DNA of 64,000 nt from Brevibacillus_H ginsengisoli (GCF_050113715.1 NZ_JBNJQR010000001.1:657305-721304); one strand, 5' to 3'. Shown: positions 44,881 to 54,310, counted from the first letter of the stretch. Translations and numbers: made by a program. Notes: generated by a model not told the origin, from the letters alone.

Positions 44881-45796
44881 TCGAAGTAAAACCAAAGCAC
44901 CGTTCAAATCTGGCTTTGTTGCCATCGTTGGACGACCGAATGTAGGAAAATCAACCTTACTCAATCATATCGTCGGTCAAAAAATAGCGATTATGTCCAA
45001 TAAGCCGCAAACAACCCGCAACAAAATTAGGGCCGTACATACAACGGAACGCGGACAAATTATTTTTATCGACACCCCCGGAATTCACAAGCCTAAGTCC
45101 AAATTAGGCAACTATATGGTGGAGATTGCGGAAAACACCTTAAACGAGGTGGATTTGGTTCTGTTTGTTGTGGATGCGACAGAGAAACGCGGCGCAGGCG
45201 ACGATTTCATTATCGAGCGCTTGAAGCAAGTCAAGAATTCCCCAGTATTCCTGGTAATCAACAAGATCGACCAGGTGCATCCGGAACAGCTTCTTCCGAT
45301 CATTGATGACTATCGGAAGTTGTATGATTTCAAACAGATTGTTCCGATTTCAGCTCGAGAAGGAAACAACACCGGAGCGCTCCTCGATTCCATTTATGAA
45401 GAGATGGAAGAAGGGCCGATGTTCTATCCGGCTGACCAGGTAACGGATAACCCAGAACGTTTCGTGGTGGCTGAGCTGATTCGTGAAAAAGTCCTTCATC
45501 TCACACACGAGGAAATACCTCACTCCATCGCCGTTACGGTTGAGGAAATGAAACGTCGAGACGATGGGCAGACCTTGTACATCTATGCGGCCATTTACGT
45601 TGAACGTGACTCGCAAAAAGGCATCCTGATCGGGAAAAAAGGCGAGATGCTCAAAGAAATTGGCAAGCGTGCCCGTCACGATATTGAGCGATTGCTTGGC
45701 AACAAAACGTTCCTGGAGATTTGGGTCAAAGTGAAAAAAGACTGGCGCAATCAGGAACGTATGCTTCGCAATTTCGGTTTTTACGACGAAGAATAA
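44873..45796 (+). CDS. era: GTPase Era
   Basis: A 307-residue GTPase that binds the 3' end of 16S rRNA in 30S assembly. G1 GRPNVGKST, G3 DTPGIHKPK, G4 NKID, and a C-terminal KH domain (ILIGKKGEMLKEIGKRARHDIERLL). GTG start inside the cdd end, behind AAGGAGG, so the two are translationally coupled. Confidence 0.98.
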   Translation: MDNRSKTKAPFKSGFVAIVGRPNVGKSTLLNHIVGQKIAIMSNKPQTTRNKIRAVHTTERGQIIFIDTPGIHKPKSKLGNYMVEIAENTLNEVDLVLFVVDATEKRGAGDDFIIERLKQVKNSPVFLVINKIDQVHPEQLLPIIDDYRKLYDFKQIVPISAREGNNTGALLDSIYEEMEEGPMFYPADQVTDNPERFVVAELIREKVLHLTHEEIPHSIAVTVEEMKRRDDGQTLYIYAAIYVERDSQKGILIGKKGEMLKEIGKRARHDIERLLGNKTFLEIWVKVKKDWRNQERMLRNFGFYDEE

Positions 45797-45895
45797 GGTT
45801 TATTCGTGTTAAAAATTCCAAGGGATAGAATACTAGATTCGGGCAGATTCTAAGAGTGGAAGTGGATAAATCCGAAATGGAAAGGATGTTGCACG

Positions 45896-46051
45896 ATGCT
45901 TCGCAACTTTTCTTGGAGTTATTTCGCTTCAACAGGTGATATCCATGCATACCTCCTCTATCGGGAGCATTCCGACTCTGTCGGCTTCTTGGAAGAGGAA
46001 CCACTGGAATCTGTACCATCAGATGCGGGTGAATCAACTGCATGCTTGTAA
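45896..46051 (+). CDS. YqzL-like small protein
   Basis: A 51-residue gene easily missed. It starts MLRNFSWSYFASTGDIHAYL, then LYREH and an acidic tail ending ESTACL. This resembles B. subtilis YqzL, a small protein always between era and recO. The ATG has AAAGGATG upstream. The end overlaps recO by 10 bases. Function unknown. Confidence 0.85.
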   Translation: MLRNFSWSYFASTGDIHAYLLYREHSDSVGFLEEEPLESVPSDAGESTACL

Positions 46052-46788
46052 AATGGGAAGGCATTATTCTCCGTAGTGTCGACTACGGAGAAGCAAGTAA
46101 GGTGATTACCATTTTTACCAGAGAACACGGCAAGATAGGAGTAATGGCTCGAGGTGCCAAAAAACCTAAGAGTCGCCTAGCTGCCGTGTCTCAACTTTTT
46201 ACTTACGGATACTATTTGTGTAAAAAAGGGCCAGGAACGGGAATGCCTGAGCTGACCCAGGGTGACATAATCGATTCCTATTCGGATCTCAGGCAGGATT
46301 TGTGGAAGACCGCCTATGCTGCTTATCTGTCGGAACTCCTGGATCGGCTCACGTCCGAACGAGAGTCGAATCCCTACCTGTTTCAATTGTTGCAACTCAC
46401 CTTGCAATATCTGGATGAGGGACGGGATCCTGAGATTCTTTGCCGAATTTTTGAGAGTAAGATGTTGATTATCGCAGGTATTCGCCCAGAGCTTAACGTT
46501 TGCGCAAGTTGTGGTGAAGAACGGGAGCCTTACTCATTCAGTATTTCGCAGGGCGGGATTCTTTGTCCGAATTGTCTTTCTCAGGATCCTTATGCGATGA
46601 CGATAACTCCCGCTGTATGGAAATTATTGCGATTATTTCAGATATTTGACCTCGAGCGACTTGGTGAGATTGAAGTGAAGGATTCGACGCGCAATCAATT
46701 GAAGCATGTCCTTAGACGATTTATGGATGAACATTTGGATTTTCGGCTAAAAAGCAGGAATTTTCTTGACCAGGTGGAAAAGCTTTAA
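46042..46788 (+). CDS. recO: DNA repair protein RecO
   Basis: A 248-residue recombination mediator that helps load RecA with RecF/RecR. N-terminal OB fold (WEGIILRSVDYGEASKVITIFTREHGKIGVMARGAKK), a helical domain, and a zinc module (CASCGEE, then CPNC). Starts inside the YqzL-like gene. Confidence 0.97.
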   Translation: MLVKWEGIILRSVDYGEASKVITIFTREHGKIGVMARGAKKPKSRLAAVSQLFTYGYYLCKKGPGTGMPELTQGDIIDSYSDLRQDLWKTAYAAYLSELLDRLTSERESNPYLFQLLQLTLQYLDEGRDPEILCRIFESKMLIIAGIRPELNVCASCGEEREPYSFSISQGGILCPNCLSQDPYAMTITPAVWKLLRLFQIFDLERLGEIEVKDSTRNQLKHVLRRFMDEHLDFRLKSRNFLDQVEKL

Positions 46789-46914
46789 GGTTAGAAGTTG
46801 ACACCAGCCTCTGAATTTCGGGGGTTTTTTCGCTTTTCTTAACTTATTTGCAGGAAAATACGCATTGATAGAGTAATACTAGGGATAGTAATGCTAACGA
46901 ACCGGTGGTGATCC

Positions 46915-47556
46915 ATCATCGAACTGACAAAACGACAAGAATTGATTCTGCAGATTGTGAAGGATAAAGGACCGATTACAGGGGAGCAAATTGCCGAGCG
47001 TCTAAATCTGACAAGAGCTACCCTGCGTCCTGACCTATCAATCTTGACTATGTCGGGTTATCTCGATGCCAGGCCTCGAGTCGGCTACTTCTATGCGGGA
47101 AGGCCGGCCAACTCAGTCATGAGTGAACAGATACACAAGCTTATTGTCAATGATTACAAAGCCGTTCCCATTGTTGTTCAAGAATCAGCCTCCGTCTATG
47201 ACGCGATTGTTACCTTGTTTCTTGAAGATGTGGGGACCTTGTACGTAGTCAATCAGAAAGGGTACTTGGCAGGGGTCGTGTCTCGTAAGGATCTCTTGCG
47301 CGCCTCCTTGGGGAACAAGGCGTTGGAGGATATTCCAACCAGTATTATTATGACACGGATGCCGAATATCGTTACCTGCTCGCCGGAGGAAAGTTTATTC
47401 CAGGCGGCTAAGAAACTGATTGATTTTCAAATTGACTCAATGCCGGTAGTCAGACAACTACAGGATGATCAGCGAAGCTACGAATTATTGGGGCGTGTGA
47501 CCAAAACAACAATTGCCAAAGTGTTTGTTGAACTTGGTCAAGAGCCTGTTGTTTAG
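46915..47556 (+). CDS. ccpN: CcpN-like transcriptional repressor with apparent ATC start
   Basis: About 213 residues: a DeoR-type helix-turn-helix (ELTKRQELILQIVKDKGPIT, then LNLTRATLRPDLSILTMSGYL) and two CBS domains (VYDAIVTLFLEDVGTLYVV and ESLFQAAKKLIDFQIDSMPVV). CcpN represses gluconeogenic genes in B. subtilis and is followed by yqfL, as here. Homology with CcpN continues upstream of the first TTG (46942) to IIEL. No ATG, GTG or TTG lies there before the stop at 46909-46911. GGTGGTGATC sits just ahead of two ATC codons (46915, 46918). Initiation at ATC, or less likely CTG at 46924, is inferred. Confidence 0.85.
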   Translation: MIELTKRQELILQIVKDKGPITGEQIAERLNLTRATLRPDLSILTMSGYLDARPRVGYFYAGRPANSVMSEQIHKLIVNDYKAVPIVVQESASVYDAIVTLFLEDVGTLYVVNQKGYLAGVVSRKDLLRASLGNKALEDIPTSIIMTRMPNIVTCSPEESLFQAAKKLIDFQIDSMPVVRQLQDDQRSYELLGRVTKTTIAKVFVELGQEPVV

Positions 47557-47567
47557 GAGGGGAACGA

Positions 47568-48404
47568 ATGCAACCCAATCAGGATGAACAGCTTGTCTAT
47601 GTCGTTTCTGATTCAATCGGTGAAACGGCAGAACTGGTAGTAAGAGCGGTTGCCAGCCAGTTTGACCAGAGTACGATACACGTTCAAAAGTTCCCGTATA
47701 TCGAAGACAAAGAAGCGGTTGACGAGATTATCGCATCGGCCAAAGAACTGAATGCTATGGTTGTCTTTACAGTGGTAGTACCCGATTTGAAGGCCTATAT
47801 TCTGCAAAAGGCCGCAAATGCAGGGGTTCCGGTCATTGATATAATGGGACCGCTTTTAAGTTCTTTTGAGAAGTCGCTGAAAATACAGCCGACAGGGAAA
47901 CCGGGATTAGTCCGTCGATTGGACGAGGAATACTTCCGCAAGGTTGATGCGATTGAGTTTGCCGTGAAATACGACGATGGACGTGATCCACGTGGTCTCT
48001 TGCGCGCAGATGTCGTATTGATCGGCGTATCGCGGACTTCCAAAACTCCGTTATCGATGTATCTCGCCAATAAGCGCTTGAAAGTAGCCAATGTTCCAAT
48101 TGTGCCGGAGATAGAACCGCCGGAAGAACTGTTCGAGCTTCCGCCAGAACGTTGTATCGGCTTAATTATCACACCGGAGCAATTGAACGGGATTCGTTCA
48201 GAACGTTTAAAAGCGCTAGGCCTAACTACCCAAGCGAATTATGCGACAATCGACCGGATAAAAGTGGAACTGGATTACTGCAAAAAGATCATCGATCGAA
48301 TTGGGTGTCCGGTCATCGATGTCTCCAATAAAGCGGTGGAAGAGACTGCTAATATTATTCTGGAGATTATTCGACATAATCAAATTAAAAATACAAAAAA
48401 GTAG
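47568..48404 (+). CDS. Pyruvate, phosphate dikinase regulatory protein (DUF299)
   Basis: A 278-residue bifunctional kinase/pyrophosphorylase of the PpsR/RP1 family. VVSDSIGETAELVVRAV at the N-terminus and a P-loop in ADVVLIGVSRTSKTPLSMYLAN are diagnostic. It would control PPDK by ADP-dependent phosphorylation; B. subtilis YqfL in the same place modulates CcpN activity. It lies 11 bases after the ccpN-like gene. Confidence 0.95.
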   Translation: MQPNQDEQLVYVVSDSIGETAELVVRAVASQFDQSTIHVQKFPYIEDKEAVDEIIASAKELNAMVVFTVVVPDLKAYILQKAANAGVPVIDIMGPLLSSFEKSLKIQPTGKPGLVRRLDEEYFRKVDAIEFAVKYDDGRDPRGLLRADVVLIGVSRTSKTPLSMYLANKRLKVANVPIVPEIEPPEELFELPPERCIGLIITPEQLNGIRSERLKALGLTTQANYATIDRIKVELDYCKKIIDRIGCPVIDVSNKAVEETANIILEIIRHNQIKNTKK

Positions 48405-48636
48405 AAAAAGGAAAAAGGAATTTGACTCCAACTGTCGAAATTTCTTTAGCAAACCTTTTCATGTAGCGATTTAAGCCGATCTTGTTTAACAAGAGGGCAA
48501 GAGTGGCACATTAGAAAAAAACAAAAACTTTCCAGAAGGATTTTGCCGAAATTTGACGAATTAAATTACTCCATTGTGATTTTCTGTTAAGAATTTCGTA
48601 GTTCCAATGCCTCAGGCTAAAAGGTGGAAACCAATC

Positions 48637-50484
48637 ATGAATTCCACTTCGGAAGAAATTGTAAATCGTGTTCGTTCTTCAGTAGATCTTGTCGATCTTG
48701 TTGGGGAATATGTTCAACTCAAGAAAAGCGGGCGAAGCTTAGTTGGTCTTTGCCCGTTTCATTCGGAAAAGACCCCTTCATTTCATGTAAGTCCCGAGCG
48801 TCAGTTTTACCACTGCTTCAGCTGCAAAGCGGGCGGAGATGTGTTTAGCTTTTTGATGCAGATTGATCAGCTCACGTTTCCGGAAGCCTTGCAAAGAGTA
48901 GCCAGTCGTACGGGTATTGAGCTCCCTAACCAGAAAAAGGACGATGGTTCCAAGAACGCTTCTAAGGTTCAAATGTATGAAGCGCACCGCCTCGTGGCGA
49001 AACTATACCATCATGTCTTAACGGCTACACCTTATGGGCAGGAAGCATTACGGTATCTGAAAAAACGCGGTATTACAGACCAGACCATCGAAGAATACGG
49101 GATAGGCTTTGCTCCGGATTCTTGGGATTTTACAACACAGTTCTTGAAGAAACGAGAGTTCCCTCTACCCTTGATGGTAGAAGCGGGGCTGATCTCCGTG
49201 AATGAGCAATCTGAACGATATTATGATCGATATCGCGGGCGCATTATGTTCCCTATTCAAGATACTCAAGGAGAAGTCGTCGGATTTGGTGGCAGGGCGT
49301 TAGGGGATGGACAACCTAAGTATCTGAATAGCCCTGAGACTCCACTGTTTCAAAAGAGCAAGCTGGTATACAATCTCCATCGGGCTAGACCTATCGCAAG
49401 AAAACGAAACCAAATCGTTTTATACGAAGGATACCTAGATGTCATCTCATCATGGCAAGCTGGTTTTGGGAATGGAGTAGCCACACTTGGAACCTCTATG
49501 ACTGAATATCAAGCGAGATTAATCAGCCGTAACGCAGCTCAAGTGATCATCTCCTATGATGGAGATAACGCAGGGCAAGAAGCGACAGCCAAAGCGATCG
49601 ACCTCATGCAACAAGTTGGCTGTACCGTACGTGTTGCTCCGCTTCCGCAAGGGATTGACCCGGATGAGTATATCCGTCAGAACGGTTCGGAGGCGTTTTC
49701 GCAACAGGTTCTTCTTCAGGCAATGCCGATTACGGCGTTTCGACTGAAACATTTACGCTCAAAGCACGTAATACAAGATGAAAGTGACCAAGCCAAATAT
49801 ATTCAAGAGGCTTTGCAAATTATTACGCAGTTAAGCAATGCCGTGGAACGTGATATGTATGAACGGCAACTGGCGGAGGAATTCTCCCTGTCGCTTGATG
49901 CGATTAAACTGGAATCACGAAAAGTGTTCAAACAACAAAAATTCCATGCTCCAAGGGATAAAGTTACTCCTGCATGGAATAATAGTATAAATAATGGCAA
50001 ATTTACGGCTACCAAATCGTTACTTCCCGCTCATTTGAACGCTGAGCGCATGCTATTGTACTACATGATGCGAGATCAAACCGTCGCTGATCGGGTACAA
50101 CGTGAATGTACAGCTGAGTTTCAAGTTGATGAGCATAACGCTTTAGCCGCTTATTTGTTTGCCTATTATGCGGAAGGGAACACTGAGGACCCAGGACGAT
50201 TTATTCATTATGTGGAAGATGGAAAGTGTAAGCAATTAGCCTCGGGATTGGCCATGATGGAGCACAACGTGAACGTAACTGAACAAGAGATCGGTGACTA
50301 CATCAGACAAGTGAACAACTACCCCAAGCGTTTAGAGTTGGAACAGCTGCGTGAAGAACAACGCAGGTTAAACATGCAGACGACAATGGCCGAAGACGAA
50401 GATGCATGTAAACAGCTCGCCAAGCAAGCTGCCATCGTAGGGATGAAGATTGTTGAATTGGAAAATGCTTTAAAAGAAGGGTAG
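48637..50484 (+). CDS. dnaG: DNA primase DnaG
   Basis: A 615-residue primase. CHC2 zinc finger (CPFHSEKTPSFHVSPERQFYHCFSC in two overlapping blocks), the RNA-polymerase core, Toprim motifs (VLYEGYLDVISSWQAG and IISYDGDNAGQEATAKA), and a C-terminal helicase-binding domain. ATG at 48637 with AAAGGTGG; the open frame extends 10 codons more. The 48405-48636 gap includes a possible TTGACG -35 at 48553. Confidence 0.98.
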   Translation: MNSTSEEIVNRVRSSVDLVDLVGEYVQLKKSGRSLVGLCPFHSEKTPSFHVSPERQFYHCFSCKAGGDVFSFLMQIDQLTFPEALQRVASRTGIELPNQKKDDGSKNASKVQMYEAHRLVAKLYHHVLTATPYGQEALRYLKKRGITDQTIEEYGIGFAPDSWDFTTQFLKKREFPLPLMVEAGLISVNEQSERYYDRYRGRIMFPIQDTQGEVVGFGGRALGDGQPKYLNSPETPLFQKSKLVYNLHRARPIARKRNQIVLYEGYLDVISSWQAGFGNGVATLGTSMTEYQARLISRNAAQVIISYDGDNAGQEATAKAIDLMQQVGCTVRVAPLPQGIDPDEYIRQNGSEAFSQQVLLQAMPITAFRLKHLRSKHVIQDESDQAKYIQEALQIITQLSNAVERDMYERQLAEEFSLSLDAIKLESRKVFKQQKFHAPRDKVTPAWNNSINNGKFTATKSLLPAHLNAERMLLYYMMRDQTVADRVQRECTAEFQVDEHNALAAYLFAYYAEGNTEDPGRFIHYVEDGKCKQLASGLAMMEHNVNVTEQEIGDYIRQVNNYPKRLELEQLREEQRRLNMQTTMAEDEDACKQLAKQAAIVGMKIVELENALKEG

Positions 50485-50520
50485 AATCCATACACATTCC
50501 CGGGGAAGGAGGGAAAGTAG

Positions 50521-51636
50521 ATGAACAAACAAAACATCACTTCAGACATGGAAGCTTCATCAATTGAACAGGTAAAAGAACAACTCGTTGAACTTGGCAA
50601 GAAGAGAGGTTCACTTACCTATAAGGAAATTATGGAGCGACTTTCTGGATTTGATCAAGACTCTGACCAGATTGATGAATTTTTCGAATATCTCGGGGAT
50701 CAAGGCGTTGAAGTATCCAACAACGAAGAAGATACCGATGAGATGATGATTAAGGATGAGGACAACGAGGAGTTCGACTATGATGATCTCTCCGTACCGC
50801 CTGGGATTAAGATCAACGACCCTGTTCGGATGTACTTAAAAGAGATTGGACGCGTTCCTCTGCTTTCTGCTGAAGAAGAAATCAAACTGGCGCAACGGAT
50901 TGAACAAGGGGACGAGGAAGCAAAACGCCGCCTGGCTGAAGCGAACTTGCGACTGGTTGTCAGTATCGCCAAACGTTATGTCGGACGCGGAATGTTGTTC
51001 CTGGATTTGATTCAAGAAGGAAATATGGGTCTGATTAAAGCGGTAGAGAAGTTTGATTACCGCAAAGGCTATAAATTCAGTACCTATGCAACTTGGTGGA
51101 TTCGTCAAGCGATTACTCGTGCGATTGCCGACCAAGCGAGAACGATTCGTATTCCGGTGCATATGGTAGAAACCATCAACAAACTGATTCGCGTCTCCCG
51201 CCAGCTGCTGCAAGAGCTCGGTCGCGAACCTGCTCCAGAGGAAATTGCGGAGAAAATGGATCTGACTCCGGAAAAAGTACGGGAGATCATGAAAATTGCT
51301 CAAGAACCTGTATCATTGGAAACGCCGATCGGGGAAGAGGACGATTCGCATCTTGGCGATTTTATCGAAGACCAGGATGCGCTCGCTCCATCAGACGCCG
51401 CTGCCTATGAGCTGTTAAAAGAGCAATTGGAAGATGTTCTGGATACACTGACGGATCGTGAAGAAAATGTTCTTCGCTTGCGTTTCGGTCTAGACGACGG
51501 TCGTACACGTACGTTGGAAGAGGTAGGGAAGGTCTTTGGCGTTACTCGTGAGCGGATTCGCCAAATTGAAGCCAAAGCACTTCGCAAACTTCGTCATCCA
51601 AGTCGCAGCAAACGCTTAAAAGATTTTCTTGAATAG
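50521..51636 (+). CDS. sigA: RNA polymerase major sigma factor SigA
   Basis: A 371-residue primary sigma factor. Region 1.1 is acidic and short; region 1.2 DPVRMYLKEIGRVPLLS; region 2 RRLAEANLRLVVSIAKRYVGRGM and KFSTYATWWIRQAITRAIADQ; region 4 TLEEVGKVFGVTRERIRQIE and LRKLRHPSRSKRLKDFLE. Follows dnaG by 36 bases, the conserved macromolecular-synthesis arrangement. AAGGAGGG precedes the ATG. Confidence 0.99.
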   Translation: MNKQNITSDMEASSIEQVKEQLVELGKKRGSLTYKEIMERLSGFDQDSDQIDEFFEYLGDQGVEVSNNEEDTDEMMIKDEDNEEFDYDDLSVPPGIKINDPVRMYLKEIGRVPLLSAEEEIKLAQRIEQGDEEAKRRLAEANLRLVVSIAKRYVGRGMLFLDLIQEGNMGLIKAVEKFDYRKGYKFSTYATWWIRQAITRAIADQARTIRIPVHMVETINKLIRVSRQLLQELGREPAPEEIAEKMDLTPEKVREIMKIAQEPVSLETPIGEEDDSHLGDFIEDQDALAPSDAAAYELLKEQLEDVLDTLTDREENVLRLRFGLDDGRTRTLEEVGKVFGVTRERIRQIEAKALRKLRHPSRSKRLKDFLE

Positions 51637-51662
51637 CCGATAAAAAGAATAAGTGTTGGATT

Positions 51663-51706
51663 CGCCTACGTTTTGCTTTTCTACGCTGCGTAGGCGTTTC
51701 TTTTTC
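51663..51706 (+). terminator. Terminator after dnaG-sigA
   Basis: CGCCTACG (51663-51670) pairs with CGTAGGCG (51689-51696), followed by TTTCTTTTT. Confidence 0.85.
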
Positions 51707-51748
51707 AGATAGCGTGTTGCTGTCGGCTGTATCAAGGAGGAAAAACAT

Positions 51749-52723
51749 TTGAGTGATCAGAAAAAGAAGATCATCATCGCTGAAATTGAAAACTGGAGAA
51801 AAAATCATCTATTACCAGAGCATTATTGTATTTTTTTGTTAAACCTCTATACAGAAGGTGAAGGAGAACACGATCGACAACCACCCAAAAAGAAGAAAGG
51901 CTTTTTCTCATCGAACAAGGGGAGTATAGTCACCAATCAGTCTGCTCCAACCGCATCTTATGGGAGAGGAAGTTTAAAAGGAACTGGTAATGAAGAAATC
52001 GCTTCCAACTATGCGTACCTTGAGAATGGAGTCGTCATTCAGCCTTCTATCTCGTGGAAAATGGTAGGGTACTGGCTCCTTGGAGCAGTTCTGATAGCTG
52101 GATTGATCTTGCTTGCTTTTCATTTTAGCGGTTTTAGTCCACTAATGCAAATTGCCACTTCTTCCATTTTTATCCTGATATTGTACATGTTAGCCGTAAT
52201 ATTTAGACAAAGATCGCCGTTCCTTACGCATATTTTTCTTTCGCTGTCCTTCATTTTGTTGATATTGGCAGGTAGTTATTTTATCAGGGAATTTAACATT
52301 TCTCGGACGGCTTTTATGTTGTTTATGGTCTTAATCTGTCTGTTATGGTGTATCAATGGGCTGATTTTCAGGTTCTCGTATTTGCTTTACATCGGAATAT
52401 TGGGATTTGGTCTGCTATACGGCTATGTGACGACTGATCGTCTAGAAGGAAATTACACGTGGTGGATGGCGGAATTATACTGGGTGCCAATCGCGATCTT
52501 AATGATTGGTTTAGGATTTTTGCTCAGCGATCGAAATCGTCAGATCGCATCCGTCCTCGCTTTTTGTGGACTCTTCTACTTTTATGGATCAGAGATTTCC
52601 TCGCTGTATGTAACGACTGCCAAACACGACGTCATCCAGCTTCTGTTGTTTATTAAGGTCTTTCTTAATTCAGGTTTTATCTTTTTTACACGGTCATACT
52701 GGTTTCGCTGGCTTCGCCTTTAA
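51749..52723 (+). CDS. DUF2157-like multi-spanning membrane protein
   Basis: A 324-residue protein. A soluble N-terminal part (KKKIIIAEIENWRKNHLLPEHYCIFLLNLY) resembles the DUF2157 N-terminus, then a charged linker, then about eight hydrophobic segments from residue 105 to the end. TTG start with AAGGAGG upstream. Function unknown. Stop codon lies in a terminator hairpin. Confidence 0.8.
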   Translation: MSDQKKKIIIAEIENWRKNHLLPEHYCIFLLNLYTEGEGEHDRQPPKKKKGFFSSNKGSIVTNQSAPTASYGRGSLKGTGNEEIASNYAYLENGVVIQPSISWKMVGYWLLGAVLIAGLILLAFHFSGFSPLMQIATSSIFILILYMLAVIFRQRSPFLTHIFLSLSFILLILAGSYFIREFNISRTAFMLFMVLICLLWCINGLIFRFSYLLYIGILGFGLLYGYVTTDRLEGNYTWWMAELYWVPIAILMIGLGFLLSDRNRQIASVLAFCGLFYFYGSEISSLYVTTAKHDVIQLLLFIKVFLNSGFIFFTRSYWFRWLRL

Positions 52724-52742
52724 AGAGGGTGAAGCTTTTTTA
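52711..52742 (+). terminator. Terminator after the DUF2157-like gene
   Basis: GCTTCGCC (52711-52718) pairs with GGTGAAGC (52728-52735, one G-U), followed by TTTTTT. Confidence 0.85.
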
Positions 52743-52817
52743 TAATATCGGAAAGTTTAATTGCTTTACAGAGGTAAAGTGATTGAACTTTCCTTCCATT
52801 CGCGTAAGCCCGATCGA

Positions 52818-53040
52818 GAAAAGACTTCGTCCACTTGAAGCCTCCTTGGAAGTGATACAAAGCGAAGGAACGGAGTAAGGGATAAGAGTCGCCACTCAAC
52901 CCCTTTAGGGGCGCGCAGCGTTTGGCGACTCCCTTTTCGTAGTGAAAGAGCGGACCTTAATTTCTACACTGCGAACTTCCACAGAGCGACGTTTCAGTCC
53001 CCCGATGAGAGGGGAAAAGGGACGAAGTCTTTTCTTTTTT
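52818..53040. repeat. Structured ~217-bp repeat, copy 1
   Basis: Bounded by a 14-bp perfect terminal inverted repeat, GAAAAGACTTCGTC (52818-52831) and GACGAAGTCTTTTC (53021-53034), with TTTTTT after. Nested inside are TGGAAGT/ACTTCCA (52847-52853 with 52975-52981), GAGTCGCCA/TGGCGACTC (52886-52894 with 52923-52931) and CCCCTTTAGGGG (52900-52911). A second diverged copy lies at 54428-54620. On the + strand it ends like an intrinsic terminator, so it could be a transcribed structured RNA or a miniature mobile element. No open reading frame of note. Confidence 0.85.
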
Positions 53041-53054
53041 CTGAAAAAATATTT

Positions 53055-53113
53055 TTCCGAAAAATCCTAAAATAGTGTATAATGTAAATAATCAAACTGA
53101 GCAAGCGCTCAGT
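53055..53113 (+). promoter_or_regulatory. Promoter and palindromic operator of the acyl-CoA dehydrogenase gene
   Basis: TTCCGA (53055-53060), 17 bases, TATAAT (53078-53083). Just past the expected start site is a perfect 18-base palindrome ACTGAGCAAGCGCTCAGT (53096-53113; 7-bp arms, 4-base centre), the size and position of a TetR-type operator. Confidence 0.65.
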
Positions 53114-53161
53114 CATGGATGGTGTTTTGGCAAACGCTTTCAATAATTTGAAGGAGGACGT

Positions 53162-54307
53162 ATGTCTATGCAATTTGATTTGAATCAGGAACAAAAAATG
53201 TTGCAGAAAATGATCCGTGAATTTGCGAATGAAGTGGTGGCTCCGGGAGCGGATGAACGGGATAAAACGAAGCAGTTTCCTGCCGATATCATGAAACAGA
53301 TGGCTGATTTGAATCTCTTGGGTCTACCGTTCTCCGAGGAATACGGTGGCGGTGGCGCAGATTACATTAGCTTTGCCACGGTAACTGAAGAGCTCAGTCG
53401 CGCCTGCGCATCGACCGGAATTACGTATTCCGCTCATATTTCCCTGGGGGGAGCACCGCTTTCGTTATTTGGGACAGAAGAACAGAAGCGCACCTATTTG
53501 ACACAGATTTGTTCGGGTCAAAGTATGGGAGCCTTTGGATTGACGGAGCCTAATGCGGGGTCTGACGCTGGCGGAACTCGTACCAGTGCCGTGCAGTTGG
53601 GGAATGAATGGGTAATTAATGGTTCCAAATGCTTTATCACCAATGCTTCCTATGCGAAATTCCTGGCGCTTACCGCTGTGACGGATAAGTCCAAGGGATC
53701 AAAAGGAATCACTGCCTTTATCGTACCGACTGACGCTCCCGGATTTAGTGTCATCAATAACTATGAGAAGCTTGGACTGCATAGCTCCAACACGACTGAA
53801 CTGGTAATTGATGACGTCACGGTACCGCATGAGAACATCCTTGGAAAAGAAGGAGAAGGGTTCAAGCAGTTCCTGATTACCTTGGATGGCGGGCGAATTG
53901 GAATTGGCGCAATGGCGGTAGGGATCGCTCAAGCGGCCTACGACAAGGCCCTGCAATACGCAAAGGAACGTCAAACGTTCGGGAACTCAATCTCCAAATA
54001 TCAGGCTATTCAGTTCAAATTGGCTGATATGGCGATGCAGATTGAATTAGCTCGTACGATGGTCTATAAAGCGGCCTGGTTGAAAGATAATGGACGCAAA
54101 TTTACGAAGGAAGCGGCTATGGCAAAATTGTACGCTTCTGAAATCGCGATGAATGCAACGCATCAAGCGATCCAGATTCATGGTGGATATGGCTATATGC
54201 GTGAATATCAAGTGGAGCGATTCTTCCGTGATGCCCGTTTGTTGGAAATCGGGGAAGGAACCTCCGAGATTCTTCGTACGGTAATTGCGCGCGAGATTGG
54301 CTGTTAA
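53162..54307 (+). CDS. Acyl-CoA dehydrogenase
   Basis: A 381-residue FAD enzyme for alpha,beta-oxidation of acyl-CoA. FDLNQEQKMLQKMIREFANEVVAPGA, the signature GAFGLTEPNAGSDAGGTRTSA, KCFITNA, ERQTFGNSISKYQAIQFKLADMA, and the C-terminal QIHGGYGYMREYQVERFFRDARLLEIGEGTSEI. The catalytic Glu falls in the usual YQVERFFRD or EGTSE region; chain-length specificity (short or branched) is not readable. AAGGAGG precedes the start. Breaks the usual sigA-trmK neighbourhood. Confidence 0.95.
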   Translation: MSMQFDLNQEQKMLQKMIREFANEVVAPGADERDKTKQFPADIMKQMADLNLLGLPFSEEYGGGGADYISFATVTEELSRACASTGITYSAHISLGGAPLSLFGTEEQKRTYLTQICSGQSMGAFGLTEPNAGSDAGGTRTSAVQLGNEWVINGSKCFITNASYAKFLALTAVTDKSKGSKGITAFIVPTDAPGFSVINNYEKLGLHSSNTTELVIDDVTVPHENILGKEGEGFKQFLITLDGGRIGIGAMAVGIAQAAYDKALQYAKERQTFGNSISKYQAIQFKLADMAMQIELARTMVYKAAWLKDNGRKFTKEAAMAKLYASEIAMNATHQAIQIHGGYGYMREYQVERFFRDARLLEIGEGTSEILRTVIAREIGC

Positions 54308-54310
54308 GAT

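Noticed and set aside
52818..53040. 6S RNA or T-box identity for repeat copy 1
   Set aside because: No T-box sequence and no 6S-like central bubble could be recognised, and being in two copies around one gene argues against 6S.
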